From Callaeas wilsoni (taxonomy: Eukaryota; Chordata; Aves; Passeriformes; Callaeidae), in the NCBI GenBank assembly GCA_013398955.1, contig VWPU01000858.1:1-64000 (forward strand): 64,000 nucleotides of DNA. Direction: 5' to 3'. The notes beneath the pieces were generated by a model, which made no database searches, was not told the origin of the DNA, and saw only the letters and a program-made list of their open reading frames with translations. This document shows positions 44,320 through 56,046 of this stretch, in pieces. Position 1 is the first letter of the stretch; each line of letters starts with the position of its first letter. Position numbers and translations under genes: made by a program.

Positions 44320-46170
44320 GGAAAGGGGCGCGAAGCCTCTCCGGATGAGCTCCGTGCCCACCACGAGCTCTCGCCTCTGCCCAGAGCCGGGCTGCAGTGC
44401 TCCAGCTGCACCAACCCAGCCTCTCCATGCCCTGCCGGGCAGGGAGCTGGCGCTACAGGGTCCAAAATGAATAAGTGACAAAGGCAAACACTTGCCTGCA
44501 GATCCCCAGGCAGCCCGGACGGCCGGGCAGGGCTGCTGCCGGCACACGCCGCAGGCGCTGGCTGGGCTCTGGCTGCGGGAGTGTGGGAGGATGCTCAGCC
44601 TGAGCTTCCCTCAGCTTTCCTTCCCTCCTTTGGCCACCTTCTCGCATGGAGAAGGAGCCTGTGGTGCCCGCGCTCCCCGCTGGGATTCGGGCTGTGCCTC
44701 TCCAGGGAATCCCGGTGCCGGTCACCGGCATCGCTCCCTCCTTTGCACATCTCCTGGCAAGTTTGGCTCAAATATTCCCCAAGTTTCCTCCCATGCCTTT
44801 TGTGAGCTTTTTCTCCCGGACAGCAAACAACAAATGGTCCTTTTCACCCAGGAGATAAGATTGTTCATCTTCCAAAGTCACCGGCACTTGCAATGCCGGG
44901 TCTGGAGCAGTTTGAATAATGAGCCTTCGGGAGAACTCGTGTTTCTCTTTGTGTCCTTTTCTTAACAAAGACCTGAGGCTCCCAAGGCAGCGGCGGCTCC
45001 GTCAGGCACCGAATGCGACAGGGGCTGCTTCTGAAGGGCACAAGTTACAGAGAAGATTTTCTTTTCTTCCTTATTTTTTTTTCTCCCCCACTTTTCCAAT
45101 TGTATTTTTGTCATGCGCCGTCGCTGAACAATCGGTCCTTTACAGAAAAATTCCCACTAGGAGCGATACGAGTGCTGCTGCCAGATCCCCTCCTCCCTTA
45201 CAACCACTATCTCCCAGTGCCTCGCATGCACATTTCAATCTGAAAAGCAAACCAGAAGTTCCCTGTGCCCTTAAATCCTCGCCTTTGTGGCACCCACCCT
45301 CCCCTGGCCTCTCTCCTCCTTTACATTCCCCAGCTTCCCACTCCCTGCTCCAGAGGCATCCCTGGCCCGTTCCTGCTGGATGCCTGCAGCATCCCTGGGG
45401 AAAGACGCAGCTCTCCCAGGCCTCAGTGGAGCGGTACCCAGGCACTGGGAAAGGCAGGAGAGGGAAAGGCTTCGGGCACAGACTGGAAACCTTCTTGGTC
45501 TCACCCTCGTCCCCTTCCTGTCCTGCTGCTGGCTTTGCCTCTCCTCTGCCTAGGAGGAGTGTAACAAGGAAAATAGAGCTGTTCTCACAGTGTCTGCAGC
45601 TTCCCCCGAGGAGGATCAGCAACCACCAGTTGCTCTTCAGCCCGCTGGCTGAACACGCTGGGCCCCAAAGGTGGCTGGAAACGTTCCTGCCAGAGCTACA
45701 CGGCCCTTTGCATCAGCTACATCAGAGCTGAAACCTGTTGCTGTCCTAAAAATGGAGAGAAATGAAAATATGGAAAGTACAGGAAGGCTTCCTCCAGCAG
45801 TGAAATCCATCCTCCCCTCCTCGTGCAGCCACAGAAGAGGCAGAAACTTCCCAGACACCAAACTTGCAAAGGTGGATGTGAAAACTCCAGCTGGGTTTTC
45901 CTTCCTTTGGTGCCTTCCAGAAGCTGCCAGTCCCCCCAGTCCCAGGGTCTGGCGTGGGCTGCCCTGAGCAGCCAACGGGATCAGCACCCCTGTGCCGGGG
46001 GACCAGGGACAGGACAAGACCGAGCGCTGGCTGAAATCCTCAGGCCATCACGGACGCCACGGAATGCGCTGGAGGAGGCACTCCGGAGGCGCCGGGTCCC
46101 TTCCAGCGGCCGTGGAGGGGAGCAGAGCGAGGGGCCAGCGCTGCCCTTGCCAGGCTGCTGCACGGAATGG
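44320..46170. other. GC-rich unique DNA, no gene seen
   Basis: A 270-codon open frame on the plus strand (44919-45731) is S/P/L-rich with no recognisable domain and overlaps minus-strand frames. T-rich DNA at about 45055-45110 supplies only hydrophobic codons. No repeat or RNA gene is seen. Confidence 0.45.
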
Positions 46171-46900
46171 CACACTGGAGCATTTAAAATACATTAAAGG
46201 CGCCCTCCCTTTGAAGTGGGAAACTATCTCTATTTAATCAGAGAGAAACAACTTTTCAAAAGATTTCCCCCCCCCCCCTTTACCTTCAGCTGTCTGGCTT
46301 CTCCTGTGGATAGTACCATGAATAAAACATGCATATCCCAATTAAATCTTGATTTAATTTCTCTTCTTTGCAAAGCTGATGAACTCGAGTGCTTTCATAA
46401 AGACACGAGCATTAGCATTCTTTTGTGCTGTACCAGCCAGTCAGAGGAACAAGGGACTGAAATAATCACCCGCCTCTCTCCTGGCCTTGCCAAGCTCTGC
46501 GCTGGCTGGAGAATAAACCCTCGGCTGGGATCATCCTCTGGAGCAGCAGCCAGGCTGGGGAAAAGAAATTGGTAAATGGTGCAACAAAGTTTAGTTTCTG
46601 AACCAAAAATCATACAGCAAAATCCCTTTTGGAAAAAGTCTGTTCTTTCAAGAAGAAATGAAGCCCTAAAAAACCAGCACACCTGAAACTTTCTTTGCTG
46701 GAGACCTTTTCCTTTAAAAAAAAAACTCTATAAGCTCTCTCAGAACAAATTTCCCCCAGAAAATTGTTTTTGCCCTTCCATTTTTAATAGGCATTTTTGA
46801 AATTCATTTCCTGCGTGGCTCTATATGGAGCTGCTGAAATGTCACCATGGTGATTGTCCTCGTGACATTTCCATTCAGGTTTTACAGCAGGAAAACAAAT
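46170..46900. promoter_or_regulatory. AT-rich island, possible conserved element
   Basis: Long AT-richer block with CATTTAAAATACATTAAAGG, CTATTTAATCAG, GAATAAAAC, CCAATTAAATC and CATTTTTAATAGG words, plus a run of 13-14 C residues at about 46267-46280. A 119-codon plus frame (46216-46575) crosses it without a recognised domain. Regulatory function is inferred only from composition. Confidence 0.3.
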
Positions 46901-46907
46901 GCATTGC

Positions 46908-46972
46908 TGGGCTGGGACAGGGGCTGGGGAGGGGGCTGGGGCCTGGGGCCAGGAGGGACAGGGGACAGGAGG
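46908..46972 (+). other. G-run cluster with quadruplex potential
   Basis: About nine runs of three to five G occur within 65 bases, separated by one to five bases (for example GGGGCTGGGGAGGGGGCTGG). This meets the usual pattern for intramolecular G-quadruplex formation on the plus strand. Whether it folds or matters is not shown by sequence. Confidence 0.75.
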
Positions 46973-48740
46973 ACTGGCCCCCTCAGCATCCCCTGCCTCA
47001 GCTTCCCCGCCCGTGCTCTGCTGGCAGGTGCAGGGCAGGGCGCCGTGTCAGGGTCACGCTCCTGCTGAAGCCTCCTGGTTCTCCCTCAGGGAATCCCCCT
47101 GGAGCTGCCCCTGGGTGCAGGGGGCTGCCTGGGCTCACGTGGCTCGCTCCCAGCTGACCCTGCTGCTGGATCAGTATTCCAGGCACCCAATGCATTTTGT
47201 AAAAACAGTAATTTATTTACACCCGAACAAAGTTTTGCTCCGAGCTGGTTCTGATTTACGGCTGCGCTGCTGTGTAACTGCAGCCTTGGAAATATTGGAT
47301 TTATTGGCTGTGCCAGACCCCGAGTGCTGGCCTTGGCAGTGCCAGCACGTCCTTTCCCAGAGCTCCTCGGCTGTGCTGGCACCTCCTTGGGGGATGGGGA
47401 GCCTTGGTGCACACCCTGATGCTGTCTGTGTGTGGGGAAGGGCAGCCTGCCCCTGCTCCCACCCCTGGGCAGCAGAGAGGGGCAGGGGGATTCCTCAGGT
47501 ACCTGCCGAGGAAAGGTGGGGCGTGCAGGGGGCGAGAGCAGGGAATGGGACTCTGTCACATGTTCAGATGGATAATGAAAAGCTGCCCGGAGCACCACCA
47601 ACCTTCCTTTCATCACGGCATCATTCATTATAAAACCAGAAAGAATTAGCAATGGAGTGTTATCAGATGGACAAAAACATTAGTAGCAGAAATGGGAGAG
47701 AGAGAGGAGGAATTTTGGGTGAGTTAATTAAACCACACGTCCTCGATTGCCCGTGAAGGAGCTGGACAGGCTTCCTTGGGCGAGAGAGCGCGAGATTCCG
47801 TCTTGGAGGAAGAAAGTTGTCAGCTCAAGCAACTTCTCCTTCTGAGGAGCAGCAGGTGTGCGGTGCTCCCAGCTGTGGAGGCAGGCTGGGAGCTGCGGCA
47901 CCGCTTTCCATCCCGGACAAACCCTGCCGTGTCGGTGTCAGCTCCCAGGCAAACCCTGGCTGTGAGCGTGAGTGGCCGTGGAACTCCGCAGCCTCCATGG
48001 GGTTAATGGAGAGAGGCACCCTCGTGCTAAGTTACAGGGCAAAGCTCAATTAAGTTGGGAACTGAAATGGATAATTCCATTAAAATGGATTTATTCGCCG
48101 TGCCGCTGCCGATACCCGTCATGCTGAGGCACAGCTTCAGCGGAAGTTTGTATTTTCCCAACTTCGCTCAGTGTCCCGTCACCCCCCGCCGCCCGTGGGA
48201 AGCGGAGGAGCCCTCGGGACACGCGACAGAGCTGGAGCTGCCGTCCTCCTCACCCTCGGCGGGAGCCGGCACCGGCAGTGCCGACGCAGCCGGAGCACCG
48301 CCAGGAGCCGGTGCCAGGGCTGGTCTGTCTGGGTGCCCAGCAAGGAGGGCACACGTGCAGTGCTGGTCTCTGCGCTGGAAGAGATGCGGCTCCGCACACG
48401 AGGTACCACAGGCGGGTGTGAGGCAGCTCCGGCTCTGCCTTCCTCGGAACCAGCCTTGTTCTTAGCCATTAATTTGTTGCTGGGCCTGGAAAGGTACAGG
48501 ACAAAGGAAGAGCTCAGAATGCTTTTATGGGGAGAGCACGGCTGTCCCTGTGCCAGCCCCCCTGCCCAGGCACAGCCTCAGGAAAGCTCCAGAATTCCTC
48601 CTGGAGCCCCTGATGCAGAGGGCGTCACCTGGCCCCAGCTCCTGCGTCACCGCTGCTCTGGCCACCACATCCCCTCATCCCAGGAGCATCAGCTGCACGG
48701 GGGAAATAAAAAAACAAACCTTGAACACTTAAGGAAGGGA
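46973..48740. other. GC-rich unique DNA with small AT islands
   Basis: A 244-codon plus frame (46899-47633) and a 249-codon plus frame (48171-48920) cross GC-rich DNA without recognisable domains. AT-richer spots lie at 47190-47310, 47560-47760 (CATTATAAAACC, GAGTTAATTAAACC) and 48040-48100. A CTCF-like word (TGCAGGGGGCG) is at about 47524-47534. Confidence 0.45.
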
Positions 48741-49270
48741 ATTGTTTCATTCTCTCCAAAGGTCAGTTGCTTTAAACTGGGTTCAAGCCACCGGGGCGCC
48801 TTTCAGTTTCATTCCTTCTGTTTAATTCTCAACAGTTCGTTAAAGTCTGACCCCGCTGCTCTCAGCGATGGCTTACGATGGCCAGGCAGAGACAAGCCCT
48901 TCTGCTTCCCAGGCCGTTAAACTGCCAGGGATATTTTAGGGTCTTTTCTTAATATTTCTGGTAGTGACTCAGTCGCTATCAGAACCCCTGGCAAGCGGCA
49001 GAGAGGAGAAAAAGCAGAAGATAATAGGAAAGAATAGGAGAACGAAGCCACCCAATGCCATTTCTTGTGAGCTGAGGAAAGGTCAGGGGAGATTGTGGGC
49101 AGTTATCTCCCTGCTGCCACTGATAAAGCTCAGGAGAGCTCATGGCCACCAGTGGCTGCTTCAAACAAAGAGATATTTAATTAAAGCCCACAAAAAGAAA
49201 AGGAAGGATAAGTGCTTTAGAGATAAATCCTATCACCCAGCCAGGCTTGAAGGTCCATGAAAGCTGAGAT
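48740..49270. promoter_or_regulatory. AT-richer island, possible conserved element
   Basis: Unique block with GTTTAATTCTC, GATATTTAATTAAAGCCC and GATTTAATCC words. No sustained frame and no repeat. Weak candidate for conserved non-coding DNA. Confidence 0.25.
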
Positions 49271-49783
49271 TTAATCCTTGTGCAGGTGCCTGGGCATCAG
49301 TTCCGTGCTCTGTGCCCGGGGCTGGCCCGGAGGCAGCCCAGCACGGGGCTGGGAGGTTTGGGGAGTGTGAGCACGGGGCACGCCTGGTCACCATCAGCGT
49401 CCGAGGCAATATTTACACCCGGGCTGTCCAACCTTGTATCCCTGTGCCAAAGCCCGTCCGAGCATCCCAGCCCTTCCCAAAGGCTGGGGGGCGTCAGCTG
49501 AGCCAGGCGCGTCTGGGCAGCCTCTGGCCGCCGAGGGTATTTCGACATCACGCTTTGTTTGTTTGCCCAATTAAAGCAGAGGTAGATGCGGCGCTGCCCT
49601 GCCCGCCTGGCCGGGGCCGCTCTGAGGAAGGTGTTGATTGCGCCGCTGCCGCTCGAGGCGGGGGTTTGGCAGAGCCAGGTCCCCCAAGGGCGGCAGTTTA
49701 ATAAAAACACCAGCATGATTTATCATCTCTCAGGCTTGGGAGCAGCCTCTCTCTCCAGGTAAAAAACATCCTCTGAATCCGCT

Positions 49784-49832
49784 CTCCTAATTTGCATAGG
49801 TAATGGTCATATCGTTAACAGCTCATTAGGAG
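49784..49832. promoter_or_regulatory. Octamer ATTTGCAT inside an 8-bp inverted repeat
   Basis: CTCCTAAT at 49784-49791 is the exact reverse complement of ATTAGGAG at 49825-49832. The left arm overlaps a perfect POU octamer ATTTGCAT at 49790-49797, and a GTTAAC palindrome lies between the arms at 49814-49819. The combination looks like a multi-site enhancer core, though each element alone could be chance. Confidence 0.35.
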
Positions 49833-50169
49833 GAGAGCGGGGGTGACAAAACAAGAAGTCAGAAACGCTGAGCTAGGGAGGAGCAGGGTCCCTGCCTGGG
49901 GAGGAGACACGAGGCTCCTCCAAAGTGAGGGTTAAAAAAGCCGGAGCCGTGTTTGGGAGACGGGAAAACGAACCAGGGAGATCCACGGGTCATTTAGACC
50001 TTATGAAATGTAACGTGTGAGGAGCGATGTGCTGAACGAAGGTTAAAATTGTCCTGTTGTGCCCATGGCAGCCCTAAACGGCTGGTGCTGGGGAGCGCCT
50101 GTGCTGCCTTCAAGGTGAAACGGATGGGAAGGAGATAATTGAATTGCAGCGCGGAGAAGGGGACGGGAC

Positions 50170-50222
50170 GAAGCTGGCACACGGGCGAAGCTGGCACACG
50201 GGTGAAGCTGGCACACACGGGT
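50170..50222 (+). repeat. 17-bp tandem repeat, three copies
   Basis: The unit GAAGCTGGCACACGGGC occurs three times, the third with a two-base CA insertion. A small local duplication in GC-rich DNA. Confidence 0.9.
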
Positions 50223-50539
50223 GGTGCTGCCAGGCAGCTCCTGCTCCTGCCCTCCGCGGGCACCGCGCGGGGTCCCCGCAGCCACAGAGCCGGGCACTGA
50301 TGAGCAGCTGAAATGTCAGCTCCCCGCCTGCCCTCTGCTTCTCCAAGTGCCCTAAGGATGCCCGGGGAACCCCTAGAATGGGAGAAAACAAAAATCTGAA
50401 TATGAGACAGCCCTGGTGAGAAGGGGCTTTTGTCCGGAGCTGATAAATGAACCTCCCGGGATTAGGCTCCCCTGCCGGTAACGCTCCTGGGCTGCTTTAT
50501 TTACACGTTAAAAACTAGAAAAATAACCAGAAGAGAAAA

Positions 50540-52120
50540 GCAGAACTAGTTCTGACAACTTTCAGGAGAAGCTGGAAACAAAAGCAGGAGCTGGTTCCTC
50601 TGTCCTGAGAGGGTAATTCCAGCTGCTCGGCGTGGGGATTGGTCTCTCCCCTTTCTATTTTAAAACACCACTTTCTGGGAAGTGCTGTCACCCAGGAGGA
50701 TGCCTGGCTGGATAATCCCATTGACACTCTGATTTACTCCTGTTTATTGTCACTGCTGCTCTGCTCTCTTTAATTGTGGTTATTTTAGGACAAAGTGCGG
50801 TTGGGGGATGTGTCATTCAGTGCTGGGTTGCCCATCAGCTGCCGAGAGCGAACCCAGCTCTTCAGAGAGGAGATGTAACACAAAGCTGATACACTCTCAA
50901 AATCAAACTGCTCCCAGCCCTTGCCCCACCAAATCAGACACTCTCTGTCTGCTTTCCTAGAGATGGGTGAGGAGCATCCACCGCCTCTGGAGAGCCCTGG
51001 GAACTGATGCTCCTGCACCGGGGCCGGGGTTGTGCAGGTGGGGGGCCGGGATTTCTCCTCTCTCCCCTCTGCTCTCCCTCTGGCACCGTTTTGCTCGCTC
51101 ACGGTGGAGAGGAGCATCATCTCCTTGGCGCTGCAAATCCACTTCAGGAGCCAGAAAGCCCCGACAGCTGCCACGGCTTCTGGGGAACCTCTGGGAGAGC
51201 TGGCAGCGGCCAAGGCTTCTGTTCCTGCTTTCTGCTCTCCCGCAGCCGTGTTCCTTCCTAGGGCGCGAAGTTTTGAACACCTCCGAGGGCGGAGGGATAA
51301 CTCCAGGTGGGAAAGTCCGACTCCACTGAGTGGCTCGAGAAAAACCAGGACTCTTAATGCTAAGCTCCAGCCCATGTAACACAGAAAATGGTATTAAAGG
51401 ATTTGCTTTTCATGACCATAATTCAGAGGTAGCGTACATTTGATGTTTAATGTATGAACCACAGGTGATTTCAGACTGGCATGGCCTTTTCTAAATAGTG
51501 TTTTAATCTTAGGGGGTTTTTCAGTTTTTTAAGGTTTGGCTACTCAGCCTGTCAGACAAGAGGAGAACAAAACCACAGCAAAGCTGGGTATGAGAATCCA
51601 ATGTGGGCAGAGGCTTTTGTTCTGTCTTTTATTGAGGTTTTACCTCTAATCTCTGCCTTTTGATGCAATTTAAGATTAAGGAAATGAAAGGCAAGGCTGC
51701 CTGCGAACAGTTATCCAAACAGGACAGCCGAGGGGCGCTTCCAGGCGCTGTTGTAAGAGGCTTTGGGCAGCTTTCCCCAAAGGGAGAAGCCAGAGACTCT
51801 GCAGCAGCTCCCGAGGTCCTGGGAGAGTGGGACGGGGCCTCTCCCACCCTGCAGCACACCTCCTGCCATCCCAGTCCCATCCTCATCCACTGAGAGGAGA
51901 TTCCTGGCGGAGCAGGTGTTGGAGTGCTGGGTCAAAGGACCTGTTTCGGGCTCCAGTGGGGTCCCAGCTGCCTGAGGGATGAGTGTGGGAATAAATCCAC
52001 CGGCCCCAGTGGGAATCCGTGCTGGATGCCCTTTCAGGGATGCCCCCAACGCCAGGCAAAACCCATCACACCATGGGCAGGAATTGTATTTGTATTCCCA
52101 GCTGGTTCACACCTTGAACG
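50540..52120. other. Unique DNA, no gene seen
   Basis: The 196- and 141-codon minus-strand frames at 50785-51382 overlap plus-strand frames and have no recognised domain. About 51380-51720 is AT-richer (GTATTAAAGG, CATTTGATGTTTAATG, GCAATTTAAGATTAAGG) and may be regulatory. No repeat family is seen. Confidence 0.45.
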
Positions 52121-52630
52121 GCTCAGAAAATGGGGGAAAACCAAATTCCTGCCAGGAAAAACAACTCAAATAATCAAGCCCCTTCGCGTGGCACTGGTGA
52201 TAAATTCGTGCTACTTACCCTGACGAGCTGAAAGGTCATGAGCAGACCTTCCAAAATAATTATTAAATAACTTTGCCATTTGTTCAGGATCAGTTGTGAC
52301 CTTATTACTGGGAGCAGGAGATGATATCTCCACATCCTGGGCACGGATCCAAGGAGGTCATTAGTAACAATGCTCCGTCCCAAATTTTGCAAGGGGAGGG
52401 AAGATTTCTCTTCAACCAACACATGGAGCTTTCCAGGCTTTTGTCTTGCTGGTAAACGACCTGTGAGGGCTCGGAAGATCCATCTTCCCTCTTCAGATCA
52501 TATATATGTTTCAGTAGCCTTGAAGGGGGCGAAGGGCAGAGGCAGGAAGAAATGTTCTATCACGGCAAATCTTTTAGCTCAGCAAAGAATCAAGAATCAT
52601 AAATAAAATCCTCTTTAGTGCTCAGGCATT
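52120..52630. promoter_or_regulatory. AT-rich island with exon candidate
   Basis: AT-rich unique block containing CAAAATAATTATTAAATAAC and GATCATATATATGTTTC words. The minus-strand segment 52219-52336 inside it has good splice-like borders. Exonic and regulatory readings both remain open. Confidence 0.3.
52219..52336 (-). other. Candidate exon or old LINE relic, minus strand
   Basis: On the minus strand a branch-point-like TACTAATGAC is followed by CCTCCTTGGATCCGTGCCCAG, then 118 bases open in phase 0 starting DVEISSPAPS, then CGTCAGG and GTAAGTAG, a strong donor. The middle encodes VTTDPEQMAKLFNNYF. That resembles the spacer of LINE ORF2 proteins, where a T-D-P-E..A..FN.YF pattern is common between endonuclease and reverse transcriptase. 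The similarity is from memory of the family and short. An in-frame stop lies upstream of the acceptor. It could be a real exon, a domesticated or decayed LINE piece, or chance. Confidence 0.18.
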
Positions 52631-54540
52631 TGCCTCGCTGTGTGCCCGTGGTGGCACCAGTCCCACACGGGACGTGTCTTTAAACCCAAAATGGGTCTCT
52701 TGATCAGAGATGGGAACCAATGCAGAGAGGGTTGCTTCTTTCAAGTTAAACAAAGATTACTTTGGCCCCGTGCAAGCTCATTTCCAGTCAAATTAAACAC
52801 TCTCTGGGCAAAAAAAGAAAAAGCAGCAATTCTATGCAGCCTTGCCCCTGCAGCTCCTCCACCACGATGAAGACACAAAGACAGCGGGCTCAGGTAAAGG
52901 AGGTTTCAGGTCTGAAGGGATGGGCACCGATAACCTGGTGCTTGTGCTCTCTGCCTGCCTCCCAGCCTTGCTGGGCCTTCCTGCAGCTCCTCAGCCTCCT
53001 GGACGTCCCCGTGCCCCCCCTCAGGGCCCTGCCAGCCCCGCGGCCCTGCCTGGTAATGGGATCAGCTGGCGAGAGCCATTAGTGGAACCGTTTGCCCTCC
53101 GCTTTTATTGTGCTGAAAATTTAATTGGCTGATGATTCAGAGGAGAAATCCTTTCTCTTTACTTTCATCTGGCAGCCGCCTTTGTCCTCCCGGCATTCCA
53201 GCCTCAGACACCGATTCCTCGAGGACAATCAAAACGGTCTTAGAAGAATTTCCAATACTTTCCAATGGCTCACTTTCTAATAAAGTGTGTGTCACACCGC
53301 AGCCAGCAGCACTCCCAGCCTGGGATTCAGCTCCTGGCAGAGCAGAGATCAGCTCAATTGCTCACCCGTATCATTATCCAGGGGGATTGGAAGCTGACTG
53401 TGTGTCCCTGTCGCAGGTCCAGCCCTTGGAGGAGTGGAGGGAGAAGAAGCCATCGAGCCCCCAGTGCTCTCCTGCATTTCAGGGGTCAGACGTGAGGCAG
53501 CTGAAGCAGCCAAGAGCGCCGATGGTTTAAAGCCCGTATGATGCCCTGCACTGAACACAGGGATGCCCCGGGTCAGCTCCTGATGTGGAATTGTGGCGAA
53601 TTCTTGGCCATACTAGAAAAGGCAAGGCAGGCTCAGGAGCTGTGGGCGCAGCAGCAAGCTTTAACCCATTCCCGGCTGGTTCCCGGCTCTCCCACCGCTG
53701 CCCGCCGGCTGCGCTCCGATGGATTTTGCAGAACAGGGGCTTGGGCAATCGGCCCGGGAGGTCAGACAGTCCGTCCCTGGCTCCAGGGCTCCATCGTGCC
53801 ACCAAACCTGCTCCTGAGAGTGCAGCCTGTCCCTGCTGATCTCCCAGCCGTGGCCCCGGGGCGGACCCAGCCGTGGCGCCGGCAGCGCTCCCGGAGCCGC
53901 TCAAAGCCTCACCTCGGCTTCACAGGCGCGTTTGTGATGTCGAACATGAGTGCTCCTTGCTGCAGTTTATGTTTATCTTGTCATCCTCACAGCAAACATG
54001 AAAACCTGTTTATTCTCTCCCTTTTCAGAGCTTTCCTTTAAATGTTTGAAGACTGTTTGCATGTCTCGCCTCATCTTTCTTTTCCAGAATAAGCAAGCCA
54101 AAATTCCCCATTTCCGTCCTGTGTCAGTGTTTTAATCTCCCTGCCTCTCCTGGTTGCTCTCCCCCAAACCCTCCCCAGTAAATTCCCGTCCTCAGGAGTG
54201 GCGTTCTCTCTGTGCAGCAGGATGGGCAGGGACCTGCATGGCCCTGGGAAGCTTTGGCATATTCCCCAGTGAAAAACACACGCCATTCCTGCTGATTCTG
54301 CCTTGGTTTTTTGGTTTTTTTCTGCTAATTGACAAATGAGGAGCGTCCCCTCCCTCCCAGTTGTGTCACCAGCACGTGGAAGTGGCTGTTGGTGCTTTCC
54401 CGTGGTGCTTCAGTGGAGCACAGCAAAGGAAACATCTCAGCTTGTTGCCTGCACAGGGAAAAGCTGGTGCTGGAGTTTGTGGAGCTTCCCCAGAGCAGCT
54501 CAGCGTGTGGGGAGAGTGGAGGAAGAGAAGGAAGCTTGGA
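52630..54540. other. Unique DNA, no gene seen
   Basis: Moderately GC-rich unique sequence with overlapping frames (longest 167 codons, plus 53538-54041) and no recognised domain. Short AT-richer spots at about 53095-53130 and 53250-53290. No repeat family or RNA gene is seen. Confidence 0.5.
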
Positions 54541-54810
54541 GAACACACTGCTGGAGCTTGCATTTAACTAAAGAGCAAAGTAACATTGTGCTCCATTGAT
54601 TACACATTTTTTCTGCCTGTTGTGACATTTGCAGGAAGGCTAATTTATTCAAGCATGGAAATCTTTAAAAACTTAATTAAGTTATTTCTGCTATTTCCAT
54701 GCCTTATTGTTTCGACTTCACATTTAACTTTTATATCTGGTTAATGTCTTTGAGAAAAAAACAACTAGAAGGAGAAAAGAAATTGAAAGGAAAGGGAAGA
54801 TGTGGCAGGA
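54540..54810. promoter_or_regulatory. AT-rich island, possible conserved element
   Basis: AT-rich block with CATTTAACTAAAG, GGCTAATTTATTC, AAACTTAATTAAGTTATTTC and GGTTAATGTC words. It has no sustained frame. Candidate non-coding regulatory DNA by composition only. Confidence 0.3.
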
Positions 54811-56046
54811 ATCCTGGTTTGTGCCTCCTGTGGGAGATGCTGGTGGGGTCTGTCCTGCACGAGGTGGTCTCTGGGTGTGCCTGGCACGTGGGCAAGGGGA
54901 TGGGAGTGTGGCCACAGCTCAGAGCTGGGGGACCTGGGCCCTGCTTTGCTTCCAGGGGGGATGAAGCGGGGCCCAAGGTGTGGTCAGGCTCCTCTTTGCT
55001 GCTCCCACCGTGCGTGTGTTCCCTGGATAGCTGTGCGCCCCACTCTCCCTGCAAACAGGCAGCCGGGGGAGGGTGGCAGGACAGGGTGGGTGCTCCTGGG
55101 CCCCAGAAGGGGAAATAATGACAGGGAAACTCCCAGAGGCCCTGGAGCTGGTGTTTTGCTGCACAGGAGGCTCTGAAGGGCGTAAGACGCTGCCAGCAGA
55201 GCTAAATGCTGCATTAACAAAGTTTCTGTCAGTAAATTCACTAATTAAGGCTCACAGATGGAGCTGGAAGGAATGCTTGTGGTGAAACCCAAGGAGTGTG
55301 AACATTGCCTGCTTTGGAGGCAGGCTGCAAGTCTGGGAAAAAATGGGGAAGAAAGGAAAGCCGACAGGAGTTTCAAAAAGCTTTACCTGCATCTCCAGAA
55401 ATGAAGTGAGCCCGAGGGCTGGGTTCGGGGGTTGTGAGCAAGGCTGGCCTCGGTGCTGTGGCCCTGGTTTTACTGTGGGTTTATGGCAGAGCTGCCCAGG
55501 AGCCAGGCTTGAAGTGAGCCCAGGCTTGTCAGGCCCTGGGTTGGTGCCCTAAGCACCAATCTCCTTGTCCGTGACAGCAAAGATGGATGCAAGGAGGAAC
55601 CACTCTGGCTATGAAAACCCCCAGAGCCATAAAGAGCTCCAGCCATAAATGACAAAGTGCTGCAAACTCTCTCGGCGGCAGCAGCGGGGCCGAGGGAAGA
55701 GTAATCCCCTCGCTCTCCAACATTTGCTGAGCATTAGGCTAATTTCCCTTGGGCTTCCACCAGGCATTCTGAGTTCTTGCTGGGTTTCTGTGTATTATTC
55801 TTAAGTCGTTACCCTCTACCTCCCGTTCCGACTTGGGAACTCTCGCAGGATGGATTTATGGTGTGCCTCCCGCCAGCGGTGCAGTCATTGCCGTGCGCGT
55901 GCTGATGGATGTGGCTCCCGCGCGGCCTTTTCACTCCTGAAAGGTGTCGGCCGGAGGGGAACGCTCGTCCCTTCTGAGTGGGCTGAGGGTCAGGGCTCCT
56001 TCATGTTCCAGTCTCTTCCCAACCACTGGGTGTGTAGGCGAGGAAA
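54810..56046. other. GC-rich unique DNA, no gene seen
   Basis: Unique sequence with overlapping short frames and no recognised domain. A small AT-richer part at 55190-55250 includes CATTAACAAAG and CACTAATTAAGG. Confidence 0.5.

Larger units (their letters stand above)
43130..44320. other. Unique DNA with AT-richer parts
   Basis: AT-richer stretches lie at about 43130-43330 and 44140-44300. The latter has two TAATTATAA words (44227-44235 and 44271-44279). The plus-strand exon candidate 43944-44022 lies between them. No gene is recognised. Confidence 0.4.
49270..50540. other. Unique DNA with an octamer-bearing block
   Basis: GC-rich flanks surround an AT-richer part at about 49690-49850 that holds the octamer and inverted repeat at 49784-49832. 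A three-copy 17-bp repeat is at 50170-50222. Open frames are overlapping and carry no recognised domain. Confidence 0.45.

Noticed and set aside
44919..45731. 270-codon plus-strand frame
   Set aside because: S/P/L-rich translation in pyrimidine-rich DNA with no domain. Overlapping minus frames are equally open.
47524..47534. CTCF-like word TGCAGGGGGCG
   Set aside because: Only the core matches; the upstream half of the motif does not, and single matches are frequent in GC-rich DNA.
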